Notes: generated from the letters alone by a model not told the origin. A stretch of 64,000 nucleotides of DNA from Vibrio mimicus (GCF_019048845.1 NZ_CP077425.1:310001-374000); one strand, 5' to 3'; shown: positions 26,823-36,601, numbered from the stretch's first letter. Translations and numbers: made by a program.

Positions 26823-28721
26823 ATGGCACCGATCCTTCCACAATCGCTGACGATACCTTCAACGATGCTAGAAAGTTGGCAAAACATGTTGAATTTACTT
26901 GCAGAAATGCTCAAGGTGCCAGCCACAATGATCATGCGAGTTCGCCATCAAGACATCGATGTTTTTTGCAGCAATACAGGAAGCGATAACCCTTACCCAG
27001 TCGGGATGACCGAGCGCTTAGGCAAAGGTTTATACTGTGAAACGGTCATTAATACACGCCAACTCTTGATCGTCACCAACGCTGAACGCGATCCTCTTTG
27101 GAAAGACAACCCAGACATGGAATACGGTATGCGAGCTTATTGTGGTGTTCCATTACAATGGCCCAATGGAGATCTTTTCGGAACATTGTGTGCCACCGAT
27201 CGAGAGGAGCACCATTTTCTCACCACTGACCAGCGGCTTCTACACACCTTACGCGAGTCAATAGAAGCACAATTGCAAACCCTTTACCAACGTGAAGCCC
27301 TGCAGCAAATGAACCAAGATCTCCATTTTAAGGTTCACCACAAAATGCGCAGTATTGCCTCCTTGAACCAATCGCTCCATCAAGAAATTGACAAACGTCG
27401 CGCCGCAGAACAGCAAATTGAATATCAGCGTAGCCATGATGTCGGAACAGGCTTTCTAAATCGTAGCGCTCTAGAGCTGCAGTTAGAACAATTCTTGGCT
27501 CAACCAGATGCAAACGATGAACTTGCAGTCATACATATCGGGTTTGCCAACGCACGTCAGTTACAAGCTCGTCTCGGCTATCACCTTTGGGATGACGTTT
27601 TAAAACAGTTAAGAGAGAGAGTCGGCCCCTTTGCCGAAGCAGAACTGATGACTGCACGCCCGACGTCCACCAATCTCACCCTCATATTGAAAAGCAGCCA
27701 GCTTGATCTGCACCTCAATCAACTTTGTCATAAGCTTATCCATGCTGGGCAAGCTCAGTTTCAGGTTGAAGAGACTCAGGTTCACCTTAACCCTTACATA
27801 GGCGTTGCTCTCTCCCGTGAAACGCTTGATCCGCAGCAACTGCTGAGCCATGCCGTGAGTAGCATGCTGGCATGTAAAGATTCTGGCTATAAAGTTTTTT
27901 TCCACTCCCCCGCCCTATCTGATAACCATGCACGACGCAACCAAATGGAAAATTACCTGTTACAAGCCGTGCGTAATAACCATCTCTCACTCTACTTTCA
28001 GCCGAAAGTCAGTGTTAAAACACAGCGTTGGGTTGGTGCAGAGGCATTGCTGCGTTGGAAACACCCTGTACTTGGCGAGTTTTCTAATGAAACTCTAATC
28101 CATATGGCAGAGCAAAATGGATTGATTTTTGAAGTTGGCCACTTTGTACTGCGCCATGCGATTAAGACCGCCAGCGAATGGTTATCTATTTGCCCATCCT
28201 TTCGCATCGCCATTAATGTTTCTTCGGTTCAGCTTAAAAATAGCCATTTTGTCGACCAAATTCGTGAATTGTTAACACACTATCAATTCCCAGCCGAGCA
28301 GCTAGAACTGGAAATCACCGAGAGTGGCCTGATTGTCGATGAACCGACAGCAAGCAATATTCTCAACCAACTGCATTCGATTGGCGTCAAACTGTCACTT
28401 GACGATTTTGGAACTGGTTATGCCTCGTTTCAGTACCTGAAAAAATTCCCTTTTGATGGCATAAAAATCGACAAAAGCTTTCTGGAGCAAATCGCACACA
28501 GCGAAAGTGATCAAGAAATCGTACGTTCCATGCTGCATGTAGCCAAAAAGCTCAAACTTAACGTGGTAGTAGAAGGGATTGAATCAGTACAGCAAGAACA
28601 ATTTATTTTGGAACATGGCTGTTATGTCGGCCAAGGCTTTTTGTATGGTAAACCCATGCCAAGCGAAGTGTTTGAACAAAAATTAATACACCACGCACAC
28701 TTGATCACTAAGCCCGAATAA
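26823..28721 (+). CDS. cdgC: GAF-GGDEF(degenerate)-EAL cyclic-di-GMP protein, CdgC-like
   Basis: This 632-residue cytoplasmic protein has a GAF-like sensor at about residues 15-155, a coiled coil at about 160-205, a GGDEF domain that has lost the G-G-D-E-F signature (T-A-R-P-T-S-T-N-L instead) and a C-terminal EAL domain. The EAL domain keeps E-A-L-L-R-W, N-V-S-S-V-Q-L, E-I-T-E-S, D-D-F-G-T-G-Y and the V-V-E-G-I-E acid, so it should be an active phosphodiesterase. The start follows AAGGA by 7 nt. Architecture and position fit V. cholerae CdgC (VCA0785), a regulator of rugose biofilm. The symbol is from memory. Confidence 0.85.
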   Translation: MAPILPQSLTIPSTMLESWQNMLNLLAEMLKVPATMIMRVRHQDIDVFCSNTGSDNPYPVGMTERLGKGLYCETVINTRQLLIVTNAERDPLWKDNPDMEYGMRAYCGVPLQWPNGDLFGTLCATDREEHHFLTTDQRLLHTLRESIEAQLQTLYQREALQQMNQDLHFKVHHKMRSIASLNQSLHQEIDKRRAAEQQIEYQRSHDVGTGFLNRSALELQLEQFLAQPDANDELAVIHIGFANARQLQARLGYHLWDDVLKQLRERVGPFAEAELMTARPTSTNLTLILKSSQLDLHLNQLCHKLIHAGQAQFQVEETQVHLNPYIGVALSRETLDPQQLLSHAVSSMLACKDSGYKVFFHSPALSDNHARRNQMENYLLQAVRNNHLSLYFQPKVSVKTQRWVGAEALLRWKHPVLGEFSNETLIHMAEQNGLIFEVGHFVLRHAIKTASEWLSICPSFRIAINVSSVQLKNSHFVDQIRELLTHYQFPAEQLELEITESGLIVDEPTASNILNQLHSIGVKLSLDDFGTGYASFQYLKKFPFDGIKIDKSFLEQIAHSESDQEIVRSMLHVAKKLKLNVVVEGIESVQQEQFILEHGCYVGQGFLYGKPMPSEVFEQKLIHHAHLITKPE

Positions 28722-28834
28722 ATTCTCAATCGGTTGTCGTAAACGCCGTGATTCGCTTATCATTCCTTTACTCTTCAGTGGGCGCTACCTATAATCGCGC
28801 TCCTCTTTTTCTTTCCCTATGAGCGATAATCGAG

Positions 28835-30484
28835 ATGGATCGACTAATTGCAACACTAAAAAAACTCGAAAAGCAGAACTATCGTGCTTATCAGCAGATC
28901 AAAGGTCAGTACGACTTTGGTGACTTTACTCTGTTCATCGACCACATTCAGTCTGATCCATACGCTTCAGCCTCTCGCCTGCGTGCTACGCGCGCTTGGT
29001 CGTTGACTGGTTTAGATTGGCTCAAAGAAAAATCGCCTGCGTATCAAATGGCAGCGCGTGATTTTATCGCTCGTGCTTTTGCAGAGTTCGCAAAACAAGA
29101 CAATAGCTTATCCATCGCGATCAGCGGTCAAACGGTTCTCGACAGCACATCCGTATTGTTCAACGAGCAGGGTATCGAACTGCGTTTTCGCATGAGCATG
29201 CCAGCGGAAGGTCGCGATATTCTAGCGAAAAAAGCCCTGAATATTCTGACCTTCCACCTGCCTAAATACATTCGTCGTGCCACGCTGGAGCGCGAACTGG
29301 ATAAAGCCGCGTTGCTGCACCACTGCGAAATTGTGGAAGACCAAGAAGCAATGCGCGCACAACTTGACGACCTCGGCTTGGTCGCTTTTGTGGCTAACGG
29401 TAGCGTACTGCCACGTTTAGCAGGTAACTGCGATCTGCCCATGAAAGAAGCCGTCCCTTTCCAAACTCCAAAATCCCTTGAAGTAACACTCTCCACACCA
29501 AACCAAGGTGAGTTGGTAGGTATGGGGATTCCACAAGGGATCACCTTGATTGTTGGTGGCGGTTTCCACGGTAAATCAACACTGCTTACAGCTCTAGAGC
29601 GTTCAATTTACAACCACATCCCTGGCGATGGCCGTGAGCGTATGGTGACGGATTTGAAAGCCATGAAAATTCGTGCGGAAGAAGGTCGTTGCGTACACAA
29701 CCTGAACTTATCCAACTACATCAATCACTTGCCTATGGGTAAGGATACAACGGATTTCAGCACTCAAGATGCTTCAGGTTCAACGTCGCAATCGGCTTGG
29801 TTGCAAGAATCGATTGAAGCGGGCGTCACCACGTTACTGATCGATGAAGATACCTCCGCGACCAACTTCATGATCCGTGATGAGCGTATGCAAGCCCTTG
29901 TCAGCAAAGGGGAAGAACCGATTACGCCGTTAGTGGATCGTATCGGTCAATTGCGTGATGACTTGGGGGTTTCCACACTGGTGGTCATGGGTGGTTCTGG
30001 CGATTATCTGGATGTCGCGGATACCGTGATCCAAATGCATGATTATCAACCTCTTGATGTGACTAAGAAAGCACGTGAAGTCATTGCACAGCATCCGACA
30101 CAACGCCGCAATGAGTGTGAAACACCACTCGCCACATTCACACCGCGCGCCCTTAACTGTGTCACACTGCAAAAACTACTGTTAGACGGCAAGTTCCGTG
30201 TTTCAGCCAAAGGTTTGGATGCACTGCGTTTTGGTAAAGAATTCACCGATATTTCAGCCCTTGAGCAGCTCCAAAGCTCAAGTGAAGTGAACGCTATGGG
30301 TTGGCTATGGTTCCAGCTCGCACAACTGCCGGGATGGACGGATAATCCAGCTAAAGCAATGAGTAAAATGCTCGAGGGCAACTGGCATGAATCTATGCCA
30401 AACCATGGAGATTTGGCGAAACCACGTATTATCGATACGATGGCTGCGCTTAACCGTATGCGTAAAGCGCAATTTAAAGCCTAA
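28835..30484 (+). CDS. Predicted ATPase of the ABC class (ABC_ATPase family)
   Basis: This 549-residue soluble protein has a P-loop G-G-G-F-H-G-K-S-T at about 241-249 and a D-E-D-T-S-A-T-N-F acidic motif about 90 residues later, as in the COG3044/PF09818 family. The N-terminal 200 residues form a family-specific domain (Y-D-F-G-D-F-T-L). No membrane partner is adjacent, so it is not a transporter ATPase in any obvious way. Its biological role is unknown. Confidence 0.85.
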   Translation: MDRLIATLKKLEKQNYRAYQQIKGQYDFGDFTLFIDHIQSDPYASASRLRATRAWSLTGLDWLKEKSPAYQMAARDFIARAFAEFAKQDNSLSIAISGQTVLDSTSVLFNEQGIELRFRMSMPAEGRDILAKKALNILTFHLPKYIRRATLERELDKAALLHHCEIVEDQEAMRAQLDDLGLVAFVANGSVLPRLAGNCDLPMKEAVPFQTPKSLEVTLSTPNQGELVGMGIPQGITLIVGGGFHGKSTLLTALERSIYNHIPGDGRERMVTDLKAMKIRAEEGRCVHNLNLSNYINHLPMGKDTTDFSTQDASGSTSQSAWLQESIEAGVTTLLIDEDTSATNFMIRDERMQALVSKGEEPITPLVDRIGQLRDDLGVSTLVVMGGSGDYLDVADTVIQMHDYQPLDVTKKAREVIAQHPTQRRNECETPLATFTPRALNCVTLQKLLLDGKFRVSAKGLDALRFGKEFTDISALEQLQSSSEVNAMGWLWFQLAQLPGWTDNPAKAMSKMLEGNWHESMPNHGDLAKPRIIDTMAALNRMRKAQFKA

Positions 30485-30520
30485 GCGCCAGCTGTAGTTG
30501 GTTTACAGCGAAAGCTTCTA

Positions 30521-30555
30521 ACAATAACGCGACCAACGATGGGTCGCGTTATTGT
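30521..30555. terminator. Terminator between ABC_ATPase gene and J-domain gene
   Basis: A 14-bp perfect stem (30521-30534/30542-30555) with a 7-nt loop is followed by TTC, between two convergent genes. Confidence 0.8.
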
Positions 30556-30580
30556 TTCTAATCTTGCCTCAAATCTTGAA

Positions 30581-31204
30581 CTAAAACTCCTGCCTGAGCA
30601 CGTTCCAAGCTTCACATAAGATCCGAAAGCGCTCCGCATTACCATTATCCCGATCGGGGTGCCAACGCAAAGCAAGCCTACGCCATGTTTTGCGGATCTC
30701 CACCGCACTAGCCTCTTCCGTCAATTCAAATAATCTCAGTGCCTGAGATCGATTCAGATCTTTTCCGTTATGGCTACCAACAGAGCGGCGATAACGTGTC
30801 CAAAACTCATTCAGTAGACGCTTCACTTCACCTTCATCGGCTTCATAATTCATCCACTGGGTGTAGTAATCTCGTAGCGGATCATTGATGTCGATGTCGT
30901 GAAACTCACTGCGCATCATCGGCATTAAAATGATGTTCATCGCCTCAACTTGTAACCACTTCTCTGGATGCAATGTTTCTTGCAGTTGGTAAAGCGCATT
31001 CATGATCAAAAAATTGCGCTTAAACAAATCCTTCTCTGGTTGAGCATCCAAAACAGGCATGATACCTAGCTCACTCAAATGAGCTGCCAAGGTATGCACT
31101 TTCCAGCCCGATGGCTGATGTTTCAACACCTCAAAAATCGGCCACAGCAGCGGATTTTCCATATAGGTCTGAAACGTTGCCGCAAGTTGATGGCTGTCTG
31201 ACAT
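30581..31204 (-). CDS. DnaJ-related protein with C-terminal J domain
   Basis: This 207-residue protein has an N-terminal DNA-J-related region and a C-terminal J domain with the H-P-D tripeptide at 182-184 (R-W-H-P-D-R-D). The J domain should stimulate DnaK. The client is unknown. It converges on the ABC_ATPase gene. The J domain at the C-terminus, rather than the N-terminus, is characteristic of this gammaproteobacterial group. Confidence 0.87.
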   Translation of the reverse strand: MSDSHQLAATFQTYMENPLLWPIFEVLKHQPSGWKVHTLAAHLSELGIMPVLDAQPEKDLFKRNFLIMNALYQLQETLHPEKWLQVEAMNIILMPMMRSEFHDIDINDPLRDYYTQWMNYEADEGEVKRLLNEFWTRYRRSVGSHNGKDLNRSQALRLFELTEEASAVEIRKTWRRLALRWHPDRDNGNAERFRILCEAWNVLRQEF

Positions 31205-31440
31205 AAAGTTTCCATTCCGATGAAATACAGTAATTCAAGACCAATCTACCCCATTTGTCACTACGGTGAAATGGTAAATTTGGTTTGTGTGAAGCTCAAT
31301 CAGCATAAGGCTTCCAGGCGATTTTTCTGACACTAAAAGAGCCAGTATTCTGGCGTTTTAACTCATGCACTAAATCACAATTGAACAACGTTCATAATGA
31401 TAGCAGGATACTCCACATTCCATTGACGGAGTCAAACAGC

Positions 31441-32028
31441 ATGCCCTTATCACGCCCCCTTATCGGATTAACTTTACTCTATAGTTTTGTGTTTGTTTTT
31501 TCGGCTATCGCTCCCTCTTCCCGAGCAGTTTGGTTTGCAGAAATCATCCCAGCCATCTTAGTGTTAGGGAGCATTTGGTGGTTCTCTTTACGTAGCACAT
31601 TCAGTACGACTGCCTACATGCTTATGTTTATCTGGCTCTGCTTGCATACCATTGGCGCTAAATACACCTTCGCTGAAGTGCCTTTTGATTGGTTCAATTC
31701 AATGATCGGTTCAACACGCAACCAGTTTGACCGAGTCGCACATTTTTCGATTGGGCTATACGCTTACCCGATTGCAGAATGGTTATTGCGTAAACATCAC
31801 ACCAAACCTTGGCTTGCCTATGGTTTTGCTCTATTTAGCATTATGAGTCTTGCTGCGGGCTATGAAATTATTGAATGGTGGTATGCCGCCCTTGCTGGAG
31901 GGGAAGAAGGGATTGCGTTTTTGGGCTCACAAGGTGATATCTGGGATGCGCAAAAAGATATGCTGTGTGACACCTTAGGTGCGCTCACCGCACTCACTTT
32001 GCTGACTTGGCAACGTATTCATTCTTAA
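31441..32028 (+). CDS. DUF2238 (YjdF-like) inner-membrane protein
   Basis: This 195-residue protein has about five to six transmembrane helices and the family motifs F-D-R-V-A-H-F-S-I-G, Y-E-I-I-E-W and D-I-W-D-A-Q-K-D-M. The ATG after GGAG was chosen. A TTG start 20 codons upstream is less likely. The conserved acidic and His residues on the membrane face suggest an enzyme or ion-binding role, but none is known. Its stop codon overlaps that of convergent cutA. Confidence 0.83.
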   Translation: MPLSRPLIGLTLLYSFVFVFSAIAPSSRAVWFAEIIPAILVLGSIWWFSLRSTFSTTAYMLMFIWLCLHTIGAKYTFAEVPFDWFNSMIGSTRNQFDRVAHFSIGLYAYPIAEWLLRKHHTKPWLAYGFALFSIMSLAAGYEIIEWWYAALAGGEEGIAFLGSQGDIWDAQKDMLCDTLGALTALTLLTWQRIHS

Positions 32029-32345
32029 GCAGTAGTAGTCTGTTTTAACCAAGCTAAATAGGGTTCAAAACCTTGTGTAATAGGCAGTTGAATAATTTGT
32101 GGGATTTCATAGTGATGTAATTGCTCAATCGCCTTTTCCACTGCGGAATAACATGCCGTTTGAGTTTTTATCACGAGAAGAAACTCATTATCTTGGCAAT
32201 AGTTGCCCTCCCATAAATAGTGGCTTTCAATCGGTAAAATTTGAACACAAGCGGCAAGCTTGTGTTCAAGCAAATGCCGAATCATTTGTTCCGCGTTTTG
32301 TTTATTGTTTGTGGTTGTCAACACTACACAATGATCGTAATTCAT
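32025..32345 (-). CDS. cutA: Divalent-cation tolerance protein CutA
   Basis: This 106-residue trimeric ferredoxin-like protein carries L-A-A-C-V-Q-I-L-P-I-E-S-H-Y-L-W-E-G and the closing Y-L-A-W-L. Family members bind copper in vitro, but their role is unsettled. The ATG was chosen over an in-frame GTG five codons upstream. It shares a TTAA overlap with the stop of the DUF2238 gene. Confidence 0.9.
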   Translation of the reverse strand: MNYDHCVVLTTTNNKQNAEQMIRHLLEHKLAACVQILPIESHYLWEGNYCQDNEFLLVIKTQTACYSAVEKAIEQLHHYEIPQIIQLPITQGFEPYLAWLKQTTTA

Positions 32346-32633
32346 AGAGGCCCTCTTCACTTGGCAATCAATACAGCCATGCTCCAGCTTTTCACTTTCG
32401 TTATTTCAAACCAAAACTTCGAGAAAGCACGCCAAGAATATGAGCCATGGCAGGCTTTACATGTACTTTATATGAATTGCATCTCATTTTTGGAACAAAG
32501 ATGATAAAGCTGAATAACAAGTTAACGGAATATGTTTATGCTAAATACAAATATAACAATACATCGAAGCTTGGCGTTATCCATACACGTTAAAGCGTAA
32601 TACAAACTCTTTTTGCTGCTGAGAATACTCAAT

Positions 32634-32840
32634 ATGAATAACTCTATTATCGAAGAAAGCATCGAATGCTGCCCCCTTTGCCAACACGACGAATTTTTCA
32701 TTTCTGCAGATAAAGAAAAATTCTTCTGTGGTCAATGTGGCTTCCATACCAACTCACTCACTAGCATTCAACCAATGCTTGCTGCTCGAGCTAACCTGAG
32801 TAACCGTTTTGTCCACCTCGGAATCAAAACACGCCAGTAA
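32634..32840 (+). CDS. Small zinc-ribbon protein
   Basis: This 68-residue protein has two Cys pairs, C-P-L-C near residue 13 and C-G-Q-C near 32 (C-C-P-L-C and F-F-C-G-Q-C-G-F), spaced as in a zinc ribbon. No DNA-binding or enzymatic domain is attached. I do not recognise a named family. An RNA- or DNA-binding cofactor role is only a guess. GAGAATACTCAAT precedes the ATG. Confidence 0.65.
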   Translation: MNNSIIEESIECCPLCQHDEFFISADKEKFFCGQCGFHTNSLTSIQPMLAARANLSNRFVHLGIKTRQ

Positions 32841-32870
32841 TTCAATCGAGATCCTCGTGAGTACACACTT

Positions 32871-32905
32871 TATCGCATTCACTATTTACCATGGTAAATG
32901 CGATA
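32871..32905. repeat. Nested dyads with a 16-bp perfect palindrome
   Basis: ATTTACCATGGTAAAT (32884-32899) is a perfect palindrome. Around it, TATCGCATT (32871-32879) pairs with AATGCGATA (32897-32905). The two structures are mutually exclusive. The remaining gap up to the HAD gene shows no ORF. Confidence 0.45.
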
Positions 32906-33122
32906 TACCCAAACGACTTTGAGTCACCGATAGACAGTAAGTGATTTATAAATTCTCTGAAACACCTAGCTGGCAACCAATTTATACCGCCGTTGGATAG
33001 CGCCTTTGGTAAGAGCCTAGAATGGCTCTCATAATCCCAATCAGCATAAAGACACTATGTAATTAGGGCAAACGAACGTAACCAACATCACTACAGCTTA
33101 AATAGGAAGGAAACAGGATTGA

Positions 33123-33803
33123 CTAAGCTGATTGGCGCATAGGGTGAGCACCTAAGAAGTCAGCTAATTGGAGCAGATTCGTCAGTTCTATGACTTGAGT
33201 GGAGTCGCTGCGATTTTGCGGATTTAACGGGCTTAATTGAAACGTCAACACTCCGGCATTCAGTCCGGCTTCAACGCCTTTCGGTGTATCGTCTACATAA
33301 ATACACTCATCCAGTGTAAAGCCCATATTCATGGCGCAATAGCGAATAAGATCGGGTTCAGGCTTCCAGCTATTGGCATCAAAAGCCGAAAAAATCCTGC
33401 CTTTGAAATAATGCTCTAATCCCGCCAAAGTCAACGTTGTAGTGATTTTTTCTCTAGGAGCATTTGAAACCACACAAAATTCAATTTGATTACGTTTCAG
33501 ATAATGGAGTAAGGCGCGAGCCCCCCCCATTGGGGACAATTTTCGGCTAAACATCGCCGTCACCGTTGCACGGTAACGCTGTTCAAGCAAATCGATATCC
33601 GCCGTAACCTGCGCAAGTTGACATGTTGCCATTAAAATATCGGCAATTTTGCCTCCCGTGAAATGCTCCGAAACTTGTTGGTAAGTGAGAGCAGCCCCCA
33701 TTTCACCAAACACTTGCACTAAGGCTTCGCAGCACAAACGTTCGCTGTCGACTAAAGTACCTTCACAGTCAAAAATGACGCATTTCACTTTGGGTTCAGT
33801 CAT
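33123..33803 (-). CDS. HAD-superfamily phosphatase, YieH/GPH-like
   Basis: This 226-residue HAD subfamily IA hydrolase has a helical cap. Motif I reads F-D-C-E-G-T-L-V-D-S, so the nucleophile D12 is present but the usual second Asp is E14. Motif II is V-V-S-N-A-P-R, motif III S-W-K-P-E-P and motif IV V-D-D-T. It resembles E. coli YieH (6-phosphogluconate phosphatase). GGAGGG precedes the ATG. The D-to-E change may alter acid/base catalysis. Confidence 0.85.
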   Translation of the reverse strand: MTEPKVKCVIFDCEGTLVDSERLCCEALVQVFGEMGAALTYQQVSEHFTGGKIADILMATCQLAQVTADIDLLEQRYRATVTAMFSRKLSPMGGARALLHYLKRNQIEFCVVSNAPREKITTTLTLAGLEHYFKGRIFSAFDANSWKPEPDLIRYCAMNMGFTLDECIYVDDTPKGVEAGLNAGVLTFQLSPLNPQNRSDSTQVIELTNLLQLADFLGAHPMRQSA

Positions 33804-33940
33804 TATTCATCCCTCCATCCTTATAGCAGTGTATATCTCACTGTGCTACTAAAAAGGATGGAGTTAACAGAATGGTAGAAATCAATGCATGAGTGTGCAT
33901 AACTTCTACTAGCATCACTCTTTTCTAGTGAAAATAATCG

Positions 33941-34483
33941 TCAAAGCTCGATATAAGGGAGTGCTTCACTGTTCGTCATCGATTGCCATTTTGCAAACAG
34001 TGCATGGGCAAATGCTTCACGACTATCAAACAAACTGTTGGTTTTGACGACAAGGTCCGAAAGCAGCACGCTCTGCTCGTACTCCGTCACCATTCCGGCC
34101 GCAACAGGTTCACCAAGATGGAAACCAAGAAATAGCTGACATGGCGGCGAGTAAATAATCTGAGTGAAGAATTCAACTAAGCGTTCTTGATGATGCTTTT
34201 CCGAGCAACGTGTAGCTTGCAATAGTGCAAACCATACTGTTAAACGATGGAAATCGACCAAATAGATCTCTTGCAGCAACTGTTCATCACAGGCCAGTGG
34301 TAGGAAAGAAGTGACTTCAGCTTGCTGGCTTAGTGATTGATAAATATCGCGCCCTTCTAAACTTTCGGCGGTCGGGAACTCGACATCCACCTGACTACAT
34401 AACCACTGATTTTTGGCAACAACCACAGGTGAGGGAGAGTGAATCATAGCGGGACTTCTTCTTGGTTGGTGAAGCAACTTCAT
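33941..34483 (-). CDS. Uncharacterised protein, possibly GNAT-like
   Basis: This 180-residue soluble protein has a C-terminal half (Q-L-F-L-G-F-H-L-G-E-P-V-A-A-G-M-V, then S-V-L-L-S-D-L-V-V) with the beta4-beta5 feel of a GNAT acetyltransferase. The acetyl-CoA R/Q-x-x-G-x-G/A loop is not seen. The first ATG was used. M13 (M-I-H-S-P) is an alternative. It appears to stand alone. Confidence 0.55.
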   Translation of the reverse strand: MKLLHQPRRSPAMIHSPSPVVVAKNQWLCSQVDVEFPTAESLEGRDIYQSLSQQAEVTSFLPLACDEQLLQEIYLVDFHRLTVWFALLQATRCSEKHHQERLVEFFTQIIYSPPCQLFLGFHLGEPVAAGMVTEYEQSVLLSDLVVKTNSLFDSREAFAHALFAKWQSMTNSEALPYIEL

Positions 34484-34653
34484 TTTCTATCCGTTGCAGT
34501 AACGGCAGCATACTCATCCAACCCTCATGCGACAAGCTTTAATCCTTTATAAGTTGGAATCGATAAACCAATCCGCTCCGATTGAGACTGAAAGCTGCAC
34601 TGCCGTTCGAAAATCAGTATGATAGCGATACTTAAACTGAACGGAACGTCATT

Positions 34654-35136
34654 ATGCTCAATCCTATTCGTACTGCCTTGCTTCTTTCTTTCGCGTTTGT
34701 ATTGAGTGGTTGTGATCGCTCAGAAGTCGGCGATGTCAGCCTCGGCATGTTTACTTTGAAAGATATAAAAATCAATAACCTGAATGATCCGATTGTCACT
34801 GGCGTCACCTGCCATGTCGCGAGTATTGAGGCCGATTTAAGTCTGGCCGATCCTTCCGATTCTTCGATTTCATGCCGCCAAACTGGTGAAATAACGCCAG
34901 AGATGATCGCCCAAATTGATAAATCTGCATCGGGCGAAGTCGTGTTTCAGAAATCCAAAAGTATTTTCTTTAAATCAATGAAGATTCGCCGAATTTTTGA
35001 TGCTAAAAACCAAACCCTGATGTATCTCTCCTATTCTACTAAAGAGACCTCTGGTAGCTTCAAGCACAGCTTATCCACCGTTCCTTTATGGGGGACAAAG
35101 GCTTATAACGCTTTCCCAGAAACACAGGCGAAATAA
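34654..35136 (+). CDS. creA: CreA-family lipoprotein
   Basis: This 160-residue protein has a lipobox (V-L-S-G-C-D-R, Cys at about 20), so it should be a lipidated envelope protein. The Asp at +2 suggests inner-membrane retention if E. coli-like Lol rules apply. Conserved CreA segments are N-D-P-I-V-T-G-V-T-C, S-D-S-S-I-S-C-R-Q and G-E-V-V-F, with two cysteines that could form a disulfide. E. coli CreA lacks the lipobox. Function is unknown. Confidence 0.85.
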   Translation: MLNPIRTALLLSFAFVLSGCDRSEVGDVSLGMFTLKDIKINNLNDPIVTGVTCHVASIEADLSLADPSDSSISCRQTGEITPEMIAQIDKSASGEVVFQKSKSIFFKSMKIRRIFDAKNQTLMYLSYSTKETSGSFKHSLSTVPLWGTKAYNAFPETQAK

Positions 35137-35251
35137 GCAAAAACCGACAGTCTGAGGTGCATTTGACATCACCTCAGACTGTAATAAAAATGAAAGTAAT
35201 CTTTCATAACTGTGATATGATGCGCGAAAATTTTCAATCAACACTTTCAAT

Positions 35252-36556
35252 ATGAAGTTTCCCGGCCAGCGCAAATCTAAGCACTATTTCCCAACTCACG
35301 CCCGAGATCCACTCGTAAACCAAATTCAGCAAACACCGAAGCTCCACCGCCCAACCATTGTGGGTGTGGGTCAGACCATTGTGGATATTGAAGCTCGTGT
35401 CGATGACGACTTCCTTGCTCGATATGATCTCAGCAAAGGCCACTCGCTGGTACTGGAAGAGAGTAAAGCGGACGAACTCTACGAAGAATTGGTTGAACGT
35501 GGTTTGATCACTCATCAATATCCGGGAGATACCATTGGCAATACATTGCACAACTATTCCGTTTTGGCGGACAGCAAATCGGTTTTGCTCGGTGTAATGT
35601 CAAAGAATATCGAAGTCGGCTCATACGCTTATCGTTACCTGTGCCGAACCTCTTCACGCATGAACCTCAACCATCTGCAAACCGTGGATGGCCCAATTGG
35701 TCGCTGCTATACCCTGATTTCAGAAGATGGTGAACGCACGTTTGCGATCAATGAAGGTCACATGAACAAACTGCGCCCAGATAGCATCCCAGAAGAAGTG
35801 TTTGAAAAAGCTTCAGCTCTGGTGGTTTCATCTTATTTGATGCGTGGTAAGCCAGAAGACCCTATGCCACAAGCGGTACAACGCGCCATTGAAATTGCAA
35901 AGGCACACGGTATTCCCGTGGTGCTGACTCTAGGCACAAAATATGTGATCGAAGGGAATGCCGAGTGGTGGCAAAACTACATGAAAGAGCATATTACCGT
36001 TGTTGCGATGAATGAAGAAGAAGGCGCTGCGCTGACGGGTGAACGAGATCCACTGCTTGCCGCTGATAAAGCTCTGGAATGGGTTGACTTAGTTCTATGC
36101 ACCGCTGGCCCAGTGGGTTTGTACATGGCAGGTTATATTGACGAATCAGCAAAGCGCGAAACAGAGCTACCATTGCTACCGGGTAATATTCCTGAGTTTA
36201 ATAAGTACGAATTCAGCCGCGCAATGCGTAAAGAAGATTGCCAAACCCCGCTGAAAGTTTACTCTCATATTGGCCCATACTTAGGCGGCCCGCTGGAGAT
36301 TAAGAACACTAATGGTGCTGGCGATGGCGCACTTTCTGCGTTACTGCACGACATGGCGGCAAACGCGTATCACCAACGTAATGTGCCGAATTCTGCCAAG
36401 CATGACCAGCCATATTTGACCTATTCCTCGCTCTCTCAAGTGTGCAAATACGCAAACCGCGTCAGCTATGAAGTTCTGACTCAGCATTCTCCACGTCTAT
36501 CACGGTCGCTACCTGAACGCGAAGATAGTTTGGAAGAAGCGTACTGGGATCGTTAA
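35252..36556 (+). CDS. gsk: Inosine/guanosine kinase
   Basis: This 434-residue PfkB/ribokinase-family enzyme phosphorylates inosine and guanosine in purine salvage. The PfkB signature 2 is N-T-N-G-A-G-D-G-A-L-S-A, with the catalytic Asp. The N-terminus V-G-V-G-Q-T-I-V-D-I-E matches Gsk of E. coli. A strong terminator follows. Confidence 0.93.
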   Translation: MKFPGQRKSKHYFPTHARDPLVNQIQQTPKLHRPTIVGVGQTIVDIEARVDDDFLARYDLSKGHSLVLEESKADELYEELVERGLITHQYPGDTIGNTLHNYSVLADSKSVLLGVMSKNIEVGSYAYRYLCRTSSRMNLNHLQTVDGPIGRCYTLISEDGERTFAINEGHMNKLRPDSIPEEVFEKASALVVSSYLMRGKPEDPMPQAVQRAIEIAKAHGIPVVLTLGTKYVIEGNAEWWQNYMKEHITVVAMNEEEGAALTGERDPLLAADKALEWVDLVLCTAGPVGLYMAGYIDESAKRETELPLLPGNIPEFNKYEFSRAMRKEDCQTPLKVYSHIGPYLGGPLEIKNTNGAGDGALSALLHDMAANAYHQRNVPNSAKHDQPYLTYSSLSQVCKYANRVSYEVLTQHSPRLSRSLPEREDSLEEAYWDR

Positions 36557-36601
36557 TCACTATATGGTGAAAACAACGCTCTTGTAAGTGACTCTAAAAT
36601 A

